From Micromonospora sp. C28SCA-DRY-2 (GTDB lineage Bacteria; Actinomycetota; Actinomycetes; Mycobacteriales; Micromonosporaceae), in the NCBI RefSeq assembly GCF_030519475.1, contig NZ_JAUMKD010000002.1:248001-312000 (forward strand): 64,000 bases of DNA, in the 5' to 3' direction. The position numbers were made by a program, and so were the translations under genes. Shown here in pieces: positions 11,452-19,996 of this stretch (position 1 is the stretch's first letter; each line of letters begins with the position of its first letter). The notes under the pieces were generated by a model. It saw nothing but the letters and a program-made list of their open reading frames with translations, made no database searches and had not been told where the DNA came from.

Positions 11452-11491
11452 GTGATACCCGAGCGTCATAGATATGCCGCTGAGGTATCAC
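11452..11491. repeat. Forty-base imperfect palindrome
   Basis: Outer arms GTGATACC (11452-11459) and GGTATCAC (11484-11491) enclose AGCG...CGCT and CATA...TATG, so almost the whole 40 bases folds on itself with only a few mismatches. It is AT-richer than its surroundings. It resembles dispersed palindromic repeats of actinomycete genomes, but copy number cannot be seen here. Confidence 0.6.
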
Positions 11492-11581
11492 GCTCTCCCG
11501 GCGATTGGTCGGCACCGGCCGTCCCGCGACGCCGGCGGTCTGCGATCTGGCCCGGAATGCGTTCCGCTGGGTTGATCCACC

Positions 11582-11640
11582 CCGTGTCGGGGATATGGCG
11601 GCATTCCGAGCCTGCGGACCCCGCGATATCCCCGACACGG
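11582..11640. repeat. Long inverted repeat with 15-bp perfect arms
   Basis: CCGTGTCGGGGATAT (11582-11596) pairs exactly with ATATCCCCGACACGG (11626-11640) around a 29-base centre that itself has GGCGG and CCGCG flanks. GTTGATC and GATCAT lie just outside. It could be a dispersed repeat, a cruciform or a structured RNA. No gene spans it. Confidence 0.65.
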
Positions 11641-11937
11641 TGTCGATCATCGGGGTGCCGTACTGAGCCGTTTAACGAGATCGGCTCTACAGCGTGCCCG
11701 TGGGTGCCTGCCTGCACGGGCCGAGCCGGTGTCGCCTGGCCGCCCGGTGAGTGGCCGGGCGTCCGGTTCGCGGTGTCCGTGGTGTGTCGGGGTGCGGGGT
11801 TTGGGTGCGGTTGTGGGGTGGTCGGGGCCACTCTGGCGGCGGAATCGGTGGCGGGTCGGGGTCGTTGAACATGGCATACCCGCCGCGCCTCCCCGGGCGT
11901 CAGCGAGCGCGGGTGAACGGCCCACCGGGTCGTGGGC

Positions 11938-12150
11938 GGAATGGCCGCCGGCCACGGGTCGTTGACACACCCCTGACGGGCCGAGCAAGCCCCCAGGCAC
12001 CGGGCGCCGCCGGAATGGCGGGCCAGCCGGGATGGTTACACCCCCGACGGGCCGAGCACGCCCCCGGCCCCCGGAGCCCCCGCCGGAATGGTGGGCCGGG
12101 CCGGATGGTTACACCCCCGGGACGCCCGAGCAGGCCCCTGGCCGCCGGAA
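11938..12150. repeat. Tandem repeat, about 73-bp period, nearly three copies
   Basis: Units start with GGAATGG at 11938, 12012 and 12085, and a GGAAGCG remnant is at 12147. A core GACGGGCCGAGCA followed by GCCCCC recurs, and TGGTTACACCCCC recurs in units 2 and 3. The array stops about 95 bp upstream of the C39 protease start. Confidence 0.7.
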
Positions 12151-12245
12151 GCGACCCCCTTCATGCACGACCTTTCCTTGACGCGGCGCACCGCACCCCC
12201 CCTTCTGGTGTGCCGTTTCCCCCGATCGAAAGGCTTGTGATCACC

Positions 12246-12893
12246 ATGCGTACCGACATCCTGCGTAAGACCGCTCTGACCGCTGCTGGTCTCGCCTTCA
12301 CCGGCGGCGCCCTCGCCGCCCCCGCCACCGCGTTCGCCGCCCCGGCCGAGAAGCCGGCCGTGTCGATCACCACCGACCGCAAGCACGGTGAGCGGGAACT
12401 CGGCGTGCGCTACGAAGCCCAGCCGAACTTCTACTACTGCGGCCCCGCCGCCGCCCGCAACGCCCTGTCCGTACAGGGCAAGAACATCGACGTCCACGCC
12501 ATGGCCAAGGAAATGGGCACCACCGAAGCCGGCACCAACTCCATCAACGACATCACCCCGGTGCTGAACAAGCAGACCGGTAAGGACGTCTACCACAGCG
12601 TCGAGATCCGCGACCCCAACGCCGATGACAAGCAGACCGACAAGCTGCGCGCCGACGTCATCAAGGCCGTCGACGAAGGCCGTGCCGTGGTCGCCAACAT
12701 CGCCGGCACCGCCACCGACACCGACGGCAACACCCACTCCTTCGAGGGCGGGCACTACATCAGCGTCGTCGGCTACCGCGACGGTGGCAACACGGTGACC
12801 ATCGCCGACTCGGCCAACCCGGACACCGCCAGCTACCGGATGAGCATCGACAACCTCGCCGACTGGATCGCCACCCGCGGCTACACCGCCTGA
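12246..12893 (+). CDS. Secreted C39-family (papain-like) cysteine peptidase
   Basis: A 215-residue precursor. Residues 1 to about 33 form a signal peptide (basic start, hydrophobic core, AFAAP cleavage region). The mature domain shows the C39-like catalytic set: Cys65 in YYCGPAAARNAL, His170 in GGHYISVVGY and Asp188 in IADSANPD. It probably acts outside the cell as a small protease or transpeptidase-like enzyme, and the target is unknown. There is no ABC transporter partner, so it is unlikely to be a bacteriocin maturase. The open frame continues to 11751, but that part is repeat DNA. The ATG at 12246 follows GAAAGG and begins the signal peptide. Confidence 0.85.
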   Translation: MRTDILRKTALTAAGLAFTGGALAAPATAFAAPAEKPAVSITTDRKHGERELGVRYEAQPNFYYCGPAAARNALSVQGKNIDVHAMAKEMGTTEAGTNSINDITPVLNKQTGKDVYHSVEIRDPNADDKQTDKLRADVIKAVDEGRAVVANIAGTATDTDGNTHSFEGGHYISVVGYRDGGNTVTIADSANPDTASYRMSIDNLADWIATRGYTA

Positions 12894-12937
12894 CGACCCA
12901 CCACCGGCGACCAACAACCGAACAGGCGGAACAACAC

Positions 12938-12973
12938 CGAAGGGCCGACCCCCAACCGGGGGCCGGCCCTTCG
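12938..12973 (+). terminator. Terminator after C39 peptidase
   Basis: A fifteen-base arm CGAAGGGCCGACCCC (12938-12952) pairs with GGGGCCGGCCCTTCG (12959-12973) with one mismatch. It starts 45 bp after the stop codon. Confidence 0.75.
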
Positions 12974-12977
12974 GCGT

Positions 12978-13050
12978 GTCCAAGGGGCGCAGGCAGGGCG
13001 ACGCTCCGGGACGCAAGCAAGGCGACGTCCAGGGGCGCAGACGGGGGACG
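12978..13050. repeat. Three degenerate 23-25-bp tandem repeats
   Basis: Three copies built on GGGGCGCAGGCAGGGCGACG-like sequence lie between the C39 terminator and the end of dusB. They are non-coding and no function is evident. Confidence 0.5.
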
Positions 13051-13125
13051 TCTCGGCCGGCCCGGCGTCAGAGGACGGCCGGGGCGCGCTCGGCGTCGGG
13101 CACGCCGCACCGGAGCGCCGGCGTC

Positions 13126-14298
13126 TCAGCCGCCGGAGTCGTCCAGCTCGGCGCCCTCGGGGACGGTGTCGTCGTCCCGGCTGGCCAGCCAGCCGTCGGG
13201 CAGGAAGACCTTGCCCGGCGAGTTGGTCCGCCCCCGCGGCTGGCCGAGCGTGGCCACCGGGAACGGCTCGGTCGGGTCCAGCTTGCCGAGCAGGTCGTCG
13301 AGCTGGGCCAGGCTGTCGATCATCGCGAGTTCCCGGCGCAGCTCGCTGCCGACCGGGAAGCCCTTGAGGTACCAGGCGACGTGCTTGCGGAAGTCGGTGC
13401 AGCCGTCCCGCTCGCCCCGAGCCGGCGTACGCGCCCCGGCGCTGAACTGGTTGACCAGCAGCTCGGCGTGCCGGCGCATGGTCGCGGCCACCTCGCCGAG
13501 GGTGGGCAGCCGCCGCTCCGGCCGGCCGTCGAACGCGGCCTCCAGGTCGGCGAAGAGCCACGGCCGGCCCAGGCAGCCCCGGCCGATCACCACCCCGTCC
13601 ACGCCGGTGTGCGCCACCATCCGCAGCGCGTCGTCGGCCTCCCAGATGTCGCCGTTGCCGAGCACCGGCACGTCCAGCGCCTGCTTCAGGGTGGCGATGG
13701 CGTCCCAGTCGGCGGTGCCCGAGTAGCGCTGCGCGGCGGTACGCCCGTGCAGGGCGACCGCCGCCACGCCGGCCTCCTGGGCGGCCAGCCCCGCCTCGAC
13801 GTACGTCAGGTGGTCGTCGTCGATGCCCTTGCGCATCTTGACAGTGACCGGCACCCCGGCGGGCGACGCGGCGTCCACCGCAGCCCGCACCAGCCGGGCG
13901 AAGAGCCGGCGCCGCCAGGGCAGCGCGGCACCCCCGCCCTTGCGGGTGACCTTCGGAACCGGGCAGCCGAAGTTGAGGTCGATGTGGTCGGCGAGGTCCT
14001 TCTCGACCACGATCCGCACGGCGGCGGCGGTGGTCTCCGGGTCGGTGCCGTAGAGCTGGAGGCTGCGCGGCCGCTCGTCCGGGCCGAAGGCGATCATCCG
14101 CAGCGTCTTCGGGTTCCGCTCCACCAGCGCGACGGTGGTGATCATCTCGCAGACGTAGATGCCGCCGCCCTGCTCCCGGCAGAGCTGACGGAAGCCGACA
14201 TTCGTGATGCCGGCCATCGGGGCGAGCACCACCGGCGGCCACACCTGGTGCCGCCCGAGGGTGAGCGGGCGGAGTGCGGGAACGGCGGGACTGGTCAC
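13126..14298 (-). CDS. dusB: tRNA-dihydrouridine synthase (DusB type)
   Basis: A 390-residue FMN-dependent enzyme. It has LAPMAGITNVGFRQLCRE at the N-terminus, the signature NFGCPVPKVTRKGGGAAL with catalytic Cys112, VTVKMRKG, LHGRTAAQRYSG and GNGDIW...IGRGCLGRPWLF. It reduces specific uridines in the tRNA D-loop. The length fits actinobacterial DusB, which carries a C-terminal helical domain. The GTG at 14298 starts directly before MTSPAVPALRPLTLG. Confidence 0.95.
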   Translation of the reverse strand: MTSPAVPALRPLTLGRHQVWPPVVLAPMAGITNVGFRQLCREQGGGIYVCEMITTVALVERNPKTLRMIAFGPDERPRSLQLYGTDPETTAAAVRIVVEKDLADHIDLNFGCPVPKVTRKGGGAALPWRRRLFARLVRAAVDAASPAGVPVTVKMRKGIDDDHLTYVEAGLAAQEAGVAAVALHGRTAAQRYSGTADWDAIATLKQALDVPVLGNGDIWEADDALRMVAHTGVDGVVIGRGCLGRPWLFADLEAAFDGRPERRLPTLGEVAATMRRHAELLVNQFSAGARTPARGERDGCTDFRKHVAWYLKGFPVGSELRRELAMIDSLAQLDDLLGKLDPTEPFPVATLGQPRGRTNSPGKVFLPDGWLASRDDDTVPEGAELDDSGG

Positions 14299-14401
14299 GT
14301 ACCCAAGAATCCCACGCCGGCCGGGGCGGGCCGGTGCCGGTGGCCGGTCGCCGCCGCGATGGTGAGCGAACTCGCACCGCGGCGGCGACCGATGCGGTCG
14401 A

Positions 14402-15205
14402 TCAGGCCAGTGCTCCGTCCGGAGCGGCCAGCGTCAGCCCGGAGACGTCGACGATCACCGAGGTCGCGCTGTTGACGTAGATCGCGAAGCTGAACGGGTC
14501 CCCCCCGTTGTAGCTGCCGAGCCGCACCTCGACCAGGTTGGAGAGGATCTGGTTCGGCCCCCACCAGTTCAGCGACGAGGTCTCCGGGACGCTGGCGAGC
14601 CCCGAGCTGTACGCGGTGAGGAAGCCCGCCGCGACGGTGCCGGCCACCGTGATGTTGACATACGCGGAGACCGCCTTCTCCGCCACCACCGGCGACACGT
14701 TCTTCAGCGTCAGGTGCATGAAGGTCTTCGCCTTCAGCTTCCCGGCCTCGACGTTGGCGGCGCCGTGGAGCACGTTCCCGGAGTAGGTGCTCAGGGATCG
14801 GGTGTCCATGATCCGCTGGGGCGGGACGGCCATCGTCCGGTTCGCCCAGCGGGTCGTGTTGACGTACGCCCGGGTGCCACCACGGCCGCCGATCACCAGG
14901 TCGGCCGCCGGGGTGACGGCGAGCGATCCGGTGGGCAGCTCCTGCGGGATGTTCGCCTCCGGCGTCGGGGCCAACACCAGCTTGGGCGAGGTGCCCTGCA
15001 CCGTCAGGGTCGGGTTGGCCGACGAGCCGCCGACGAGCACGGTCTCGGCCGCTCCGGCGTCGTTGACCTGGCCGAGGATGACCGGATCGCCGGGCGCCGC
15101 GCTGGCCGGGGAGGCGACCACGGCCGCCGCGCCGACACCGGCACCCGCGGCGACGCCGGCCTTGATGATCCGGCGGCGGGTGGTCGAGTTCTCGTCGGTG
15201 GTCAT
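14402..15205 (-). CDS. Tat-type secreted protein, paralogue 3 of a tandem array
   Basis: A 267-residue precursor. TTRRRIIKAGVAAGAG...SPASAAPGD is a Tat-like signal (RRR then a hydrophobic stretch, AXA site). The mature protein begins APGDPVILGQVNDAG, then a short beta-rich segment (PTLTVQGT), then RIMDTRS, YVNITVAGTVAAGFLTAY, SSLNWWGPNQILSN and VIVDVSGL. The middle-to-end part matches the secreted actinobacterial domain with DTR, NVT and DVxGY motifs, seen in cell-surface proteins of unassigned role. CAGGAGAG precedes the ATG at 15205, which fixes the start over the frame to 15256. It shares its order of motifs with the next two genes. Confidence 0.75.
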   Translation of the reverse strand: MTTDENSTTRRRIIKAGVAAGAGVGAAAVVASPASAAPGDPVILGQVNDAGAAETVLVGGSSANPTLTVQGTSPKLVLAPTPEANIPQELPTGSLAVTPAADLVIGGRGGTRAYVNTTRWANRTMAVPPQRIMDTRSLSTYSGNVLHGAANVEAGKLKAKTFMHLTLKNVSPVVAEKAVSAYVNITVAGTVAAGFLTAYSSGLASVPETSSLNWWGPNQILSNLVEVRLGSYNGGDPFSFAIYVNSATSVIVDVSGLTLAAPDGALA

Positions 15206-15227
15206 GCTGCTCTCCTGGGTTCCGTGG

Positions 15228-16142
15228 TCACGCACCGGTGTGCACCGCCCGGTCACCGCGCTCGGCGGCCTCCTTGATCGCCTGGGCCCGCACGCCCCGG
15301 TTACCGTCGGCGGCGACGCGCGCTCCGGCCGTCTTGGGGCTGTTGATGACCGCCGAGTCGGGGTGGAAGACCAGCAGCCCGGTCACGTCGAGGATCAGCG
15401 CGGTGGCGCTCGCCTTCGGCACGTAGATCCCGACGACGTCCGGGTAGTAGTCACCGTTGGCGGTCTCGTACGCGCCGAGCTGGGTGATCACGCCGTTGGA
15501 GAGCAACTGCCCGGCGCTCCACCAGTTGATGGTGGAGGCGTTCGGGCGGTCGCCCCGGCCGTAGACGGTGACGAAGCCGGCCTTCTCGGTGTTGGCGACG
15601 GTGATGTTGCCCAGCATCCCGTCGGCGTACTCGGCGATGCCCTGCAGGTGTACGACCAGGAAGCTGTCGGCGACGGCCCGGCCCTGCGCGTCGATCCGGC
15701 CCGCGCCCTCGATCAGCCGGGCCCGGCCGGCGGCGCTGCGGGTGTCCAGGATGCGCGTGGGCGGCACCGGCACCAGCATGGTGGCGTTGGCCGTGCTGAA
15801 CGCGGAGTAGGCGCCGTTGCCGTTGGAGACGGCGAGCGCCGTCCCTTCGGCGTAGAGGGCGCCGGTGGGCGCCGGGGACGTGTAGCTGGGCCCCTTCTCG
15901 ATGTGGAGGGTCGCGCCGGTGGCGTTCCGCAGCGCCAGGGTGGCACCCCCGGCCGGGGCGGCGCTCGTCACCGTGGTCGGGCCACCCGAGTTGGGCAGGC
16001 CGATGACGACGGGATCGCCGGGGGCGGCGGAGGCCGGGGTGGCGGTCACCGCGGTCGCGGCGACCGCGGCGCCACCGGTGACTGCCGCGCGGCGCAGCAG
16101 CGTGCGCCGTGACGCGGGACGGTCAGGTTCGGTCGAGGACAT
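15228..16142 (-). CDS. Tat-type secreted protein, paralogue 2 of a tandem array
   Basis: A 304-residue precursor with a twin-arginine-like start (ASRRTLLRRAAVTGGAA, AXA site at ASAAPGD). Mature motifs in order are APGDPVVIGLPNSGGPTT, ATLALRNATGATL, TRILDTRS, GNITVANTEKAGFVTVY, STINWWSAGQLLSN, and LILDVTGLL. The C-terminal 40 residues are basic and lack a counterpart in the siblings. GGGGGAAACGAG precedes the ATG. A 22-bp gap to the downstream paralogue suggests cotranscription. Function unknown; likely an exported, folded surface protein. Confidence 0.75.
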   Translation of the reverse strand: MSSTEPDRPASRRTLLRRAAVTGGAAVAATAVTATPASAAPGDPVVIGLPNSGGPTTVTSAAPAGGATLALRNATGATLHIEKGPSYTSPAPTGALYAEGTALAVSNGNGAYSAFSTANATMLVPVPPTRILDTRSAAGRARLIEGAGRIDAQGRAVADSFLVVHLQGIAEYADGMLGNITVANTEKAGFVTVYGRGDRPNASTINWWSAGQLLSNGVITQLGAYETANGDYYPDVVGIYVPKASATALILDVTGLLVFHPDSAVINSPKTAGARVAADGNRGVRAQAIKEAAERGDRAVHTGA

Positions 16143-16209
16143 CTCGTTTCCCCCGTGGGTCGGTCTGACGGTGAAGGTCGGAAGTGGGCCGGGGCGACCG
16201 GCCGGTCGA

Positions 16210-17031
16210 CTAGGCCTGGGGCGCCAGGACCTGGCTCGGGTGGCCGACCAACAGGCTGGTCATGTCGACGATCACGTGCGTCGGCGAAGCGGTCGCCTGG
16301 ATGGTGATGACGCTGCGGTAGGCCCCGGTGGCGCCCAACTCGGTGAAGAGGAAGTTGGACAGGACGGTGCCGGCGGCCGACCAGTTCACGGTGGAGGTGG
16401 CCGGCTTGGTGCCGGCGCCCCAGACGGTGAGCACGCCGGCGCCGGTCATCCCGACCACCGTGACGTTCCCCTTGAGGGCGTAGCCGTCGCGCACGTAGGA
16501 GTCGAGGGCGAGGACGATCGGAGCGCCCGGCTGGACCCGCCCGAGCGAGTCCAGCGAGCCGGAGACGATGTTGCGGCGGAGGTTGACGTCGCGGGTGTCG
16601 AGCACCCGGGTCGGCCGCACCGCGACGGACGTGGTGGCCCACTCGGTGGTCCAGGCCCAGCCGTTCGTCTCCTGCCCCGCGGTGCCGGCCCGGACGAACA
16701 GGTCGCCCTGGTTGTCGACCGCCAGGGTGCCGACCGGAGCGTCCAGCACCTGCGGGTAGATCGAGTCGCCGGGCACCAGCCGCAGCGGCGCGCCGGCGCT
16801 GTTCTTCAGCGTCAGCGTCGGGTAGGCGCCGTTCAGCGTGGTGGTGGCCGGGCCGGCGTCGTTCGTCGTACCCATGACGAGGTTGTCGCCCGGGGCGGCC
16901 TGGGCCGTGCCGGGCAGGCCGACCGCGGCGGCGACTCCCGCGCCGGCCGTAGTGGCGGCGACCGTGGCCGCCCGGCGCAGCAGCCGCCGGCGGTTCGGGT
17001 CGTGGTCGTGTTCCTGCGACGCGCGCGTCAT
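16210..17031 (-). CDS. Tat-type secreted protein, paralogue 1 of a tandem array
   Basis: A 273-residue precursor, first gene of the array. NRRRLLRRAATVAATTAGAG with TAQAAPGD is the signal. Mature motifs are APGDNLVMGTTNDAGPATTT, LTLKNSAGAPL, RVLDTRDVN, NVTVVGMTGAGVLTVWG, STVNWSAAGTVLSN and VIVDMTSLL. The ATG at 17031 follows GGGGGTGTGT and is preferred over the frame to 17073. It belongs to the same family as the two downstream genes but is divergent in sequence, so the duplication is old. No recognised enzyme active site. Confidence 0.75.
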   Translation of the reverse strand: MTRASQEHDHDPNRRRLLRRAATVAATTAGAGVAAAVGLPGTAQAAPGDNLVMGTTNDAGPATTTLNGAYPTLTLKNSAGAPLRLVPGDSIYPQVLDAPVGTLAVDNQGDLFVRAGTAGQETNGWAWTTEWATTSVAVRPTRVLDTRDVNLRRNIVSGSLDSLGRVQPGAPIVLALDSYVRDGYALKGNVTVVGMTGAGVLTVWGAGTKPATSTVNWSAAGTVLSNFLFTELGATGAYRSVITIQATASPTHVIVDMTSLLVGHPSQVLAPQA

Positions 17032-17176
17032 ACACACCCCCGTGACGAGATTCGACGCGGGGAATGCTCGCACGAGATCATGGGCCGCTCAACCACCGGG
17101 TGGCCGCTGACCTCGGCCGATCAGACGATTGGTCCGCATCGCCCGGAAAGTGAACGCGCCCCGGCGGCAGACGGCG

Positions 17177-17210
17177 GACGGCCCCGCCCCGGGATCGGGG
17201 CGGGGCCGTC
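17177..17210 (-). terminator. Terminator of glyS
   Basis: A perfect 14-bp stem (17177-17190 with 17197-17210) and a 6-base loop lie 12 bp after the glyS stop. Confidence 0.8.
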
Positions 17211-17221
17211 GCACGGGTGGC

Positions 17222-18601
<1,380 letters not shown>

Positions 18602-18715
18602 GTTTCCTCCTACGCCGGCTGGCGGTCGGCGGGGACGTGATGTGGACGGAACGAACAGTTCGGGACAACGGTACGGCCAGCAGGGTCCCGAGCCCAGGAG
18701 AATACCGGGGGCGGG

Positions 18716-19291
18716 TCAGTTGACCCCGCACACCTCCAGGCCACCAGTCTGCTGGTCCTGCCCGAGGATCACCTGCTGGCGCTCCTGCCGGCCGCCGCTG
18801 AAGGTCACGTCGACCGGCACGGTCAGGCTGGTGGTGTCGACCTCGCCGACCCGGTAGGCGGCGACCTGCGGCTCGGCGGCCACCCGCCGCTCGAACTCCC
18901 GCCGCGACTCGCGCCGCTGGGCGTCGTCGCAGAGCTGGTCGTACGCCGCGCCGAACTTCCGCTCGACGAGCGCCTGGTAGTAGTCGGTGGAGACGGTGCG
19001 GCCCTGCTCCTCGATAGCCTGCACCCCGCTGACCGCCAGCCCGACCACCGCCGCGCCGCCACCGCCGCAGCAGATCAGCACCGCCAGCGCCCCGGCGCCG
19101 AGGCCGAGCCAGAGCCGGGTGCGCCGGCCCTCGGTCGGCGGCGCCGCGAACGGCGGGGCCACCCCGGGCCCCTGCGGCGGCGTGGGAGCGCCCGGCTCCG
19201 CCGGCGGACCGGGCACCGCGGGCGGCTGCGCACCCCCGTGGCCGGGCAGCTGCGGGTACGGCGAGGGGGCTGCCGGTCCGGGAGCGGTCAT
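18716..19291 (-). CDS. Proline-rich single-pass membrane protein
   Basis: A 191-residue protein. Residues 1-55 are rich in P, G and A, residues about 58-90 form one membrane span (LWLGLGAGALAVLICCGGGG), and the outer domain (about 90-190) contains YYQALVERKFGAAYDQLCDDAQ and ends in EVCGVN. The outer part resembles small actinobacterial domains such as DUF4878-like folds. Two cysteines there may pair. TACCCT lies six bases before the ATG, a leaderless -10. No function is assigned. Confidence 0.7.
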   Translation of the reverse strand: MTAPGPAAPSPYPQLPGHGGAQPPAVPGPPAEPGAPTPPQGPGVAPPFAAPPTEGRRTRLWLGLGAGALAVLICCGGGGAAVVGLAVSGVQAIEEQGRTVSTDYYQALVERKFGAAYDQLCDDAQRRESRREFERRVAAEPQVAAYRVGEVDTTSLTVPVDVTFSGGRQERQQVILGQDQQTGGLEVCGVN

Positions 19292-19315
19292 AGGAGCAGG
19301 GTAGTGCCCACCGGC

Positions 19316-19657
19316 TCAGCGGTAAGGACCAGCGGCCCGATCGCTCGCCGCCACCACCACCTCGCCGCCCGGTGCGGCGGTGGCCAGCGCCTCGTACGCG
19401 GACGGCTCGTCCAGGCTCTCGGCGAGCAGCGGGACGGCGGTGACCTTGACGTCGAAGCCGCCCAGGGCGCGCCGGTAGGTGCCCACCGACTCCCACTCGG
19501 TGACCAGGCACCAGTGCCGCGGGTCGTCCAGCGCCCGGACCAACTGGCCGCGCAGGTAGCCGGGTCGGGCGGCGAGCGCCGCGAGGGCGGCGTGCGCCCG
19601 CTCGGTGAACGCCTCCGCGACATCGACCTCGACCACGAACCGGTTGGTCACCAGCAC
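19316..19657 (-). CDS. Antibiotic biosynthesis monooxygenase (ABM) domain protein
   Basis: A 113-residue ferredoxin-like protein. VTNRFVVEVDVAEAFTERAHAALAAL and RPGYLRGQLVRALDDP followed by HWCLVTEWESVGTYRRAL fit the ABM fold, seen in heme-degrading and polyketide-modifying monooxygenases. The GTG at 19657 has GAGGAGGTG just upstream. The long frame to 19966 is rejected because it runs antisense to the next gene. It is divergent from the small membrane gene at 19685. The substrate is unknown. Confidence 0.75.
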   Translation of the reverse strand: MLVTNRFVVEVDVAEAFTERAHAALAALAARPGYLRGQLVRALDDPRHWCLVTEWESVGTYRRALGGFDVKVTAVPLLAESLDEPSAYEALATAAPGGEVVVAASDRAAGPYR

Positions 19658-19684
19658 CGGCCACCTCCTCGTAGAGTCTGTGGG

Positions 19685-19942
19685 ATGCAGCGTACGCAGA
19701 GCTCCCTGCCGGGCCGACTGGCCCGGGCGAACCCGACGACGGTGTTCCTGGTCACGCTGGTGCTGGTGCTGGTGGCCTTCTTCACCCCGGGTGTGCCGGG
19801 CGGGCTGCTCACCCTGCTGCTGGCCGCCGGGCTGGCCGCGCTGCTGGTCACCACCTGGCCGGTGCAGACCCCGCAGACCCGGGTGATCCGGCTGCTGGTG
19901 CTCACCCTGCTGGTCACCGCGGGTCTGGTGAAGCTGCTCTGA
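19685..19942 (+). CDS. Small two-span membrane protein
   Basis: An 85-residue protein. A basic N-terminus (RTQSSLPGRLARANP) is followed by hydrophobic segments at about 20-37, 41-56 and 66-84. TAGAGT lies exactly seven bases before the ATG, so translation is probably leaderless and the longer upstream frame is not used. Related small proteins of unknown function occur across actinomycetes. It precedes znuA, from which it is separated by a Zur-like box. Confidence 0.65.
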   Translation: MQRTQSSLPGRLARANPTTVFLVTLVLVLVAFFTPGVPGGLLTLLLAAGLAALLVTTWPVQTPQTRVIRLLVLTLLVTAGLVKLL

Positions 19943-19961
19943 CATGCAATCATGCGTTTTT

Positions 19962-19974
19962 GACAATCATTATC
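19962..19974. promoter_or_regulatory. Zur-like box upstream of znuA
   Basis: GACAATCATTATC is a near-perfect 13-bp AT-rich palindrome, 22 bp before the znuA ATG. It resembles the actinobacterial Zur site (TGAAAATCATTTTCA and variants). The zur gene lies 3 kb downstream on the same strand. Zinc-dependent repression of znuACB is inferred. Confidence 0.75.
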
Positions 19975-19996
19975 GTTCGCGCGGACAGTTGACGTC

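Larger units (their letters stand above)
11010..12245. other. Long gene-free stretch filled with repeats
   Basis: About 1.2 kb without a convincing gene. It holds a duplicated 131-bp unit, two long palindromes and a 73-bp tandem repeat (listed separately), and it ends in the leader of the C39 protease. Open frames across it have no family resemblance and are interrupted by the repeats. The part from about 11750 to 11880 is unusually rich in G and T on the plus strand, and I see nothing else definite in it. Confidence 0.6.

Noticed and set aside
11171..12150. CRISPR array
   Set aside because: The repeat units are 73 to 131 bp with no regular short repeat and spacer structure, and no cas genes are present.
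11751..12245. N-terminal extension of the C39 protease frame
   Set aside because: It reads through the 73-bp repeat array and precedes a clear signal peptide with its own ribosome binding site.
12246..12893. Idea that the C39 protein is a bacteriocin-processing peptidase
   Set aside because: It has its own signal peptide, is not fused to an ABC transporter, and no precursor peptide gene was found nearby.
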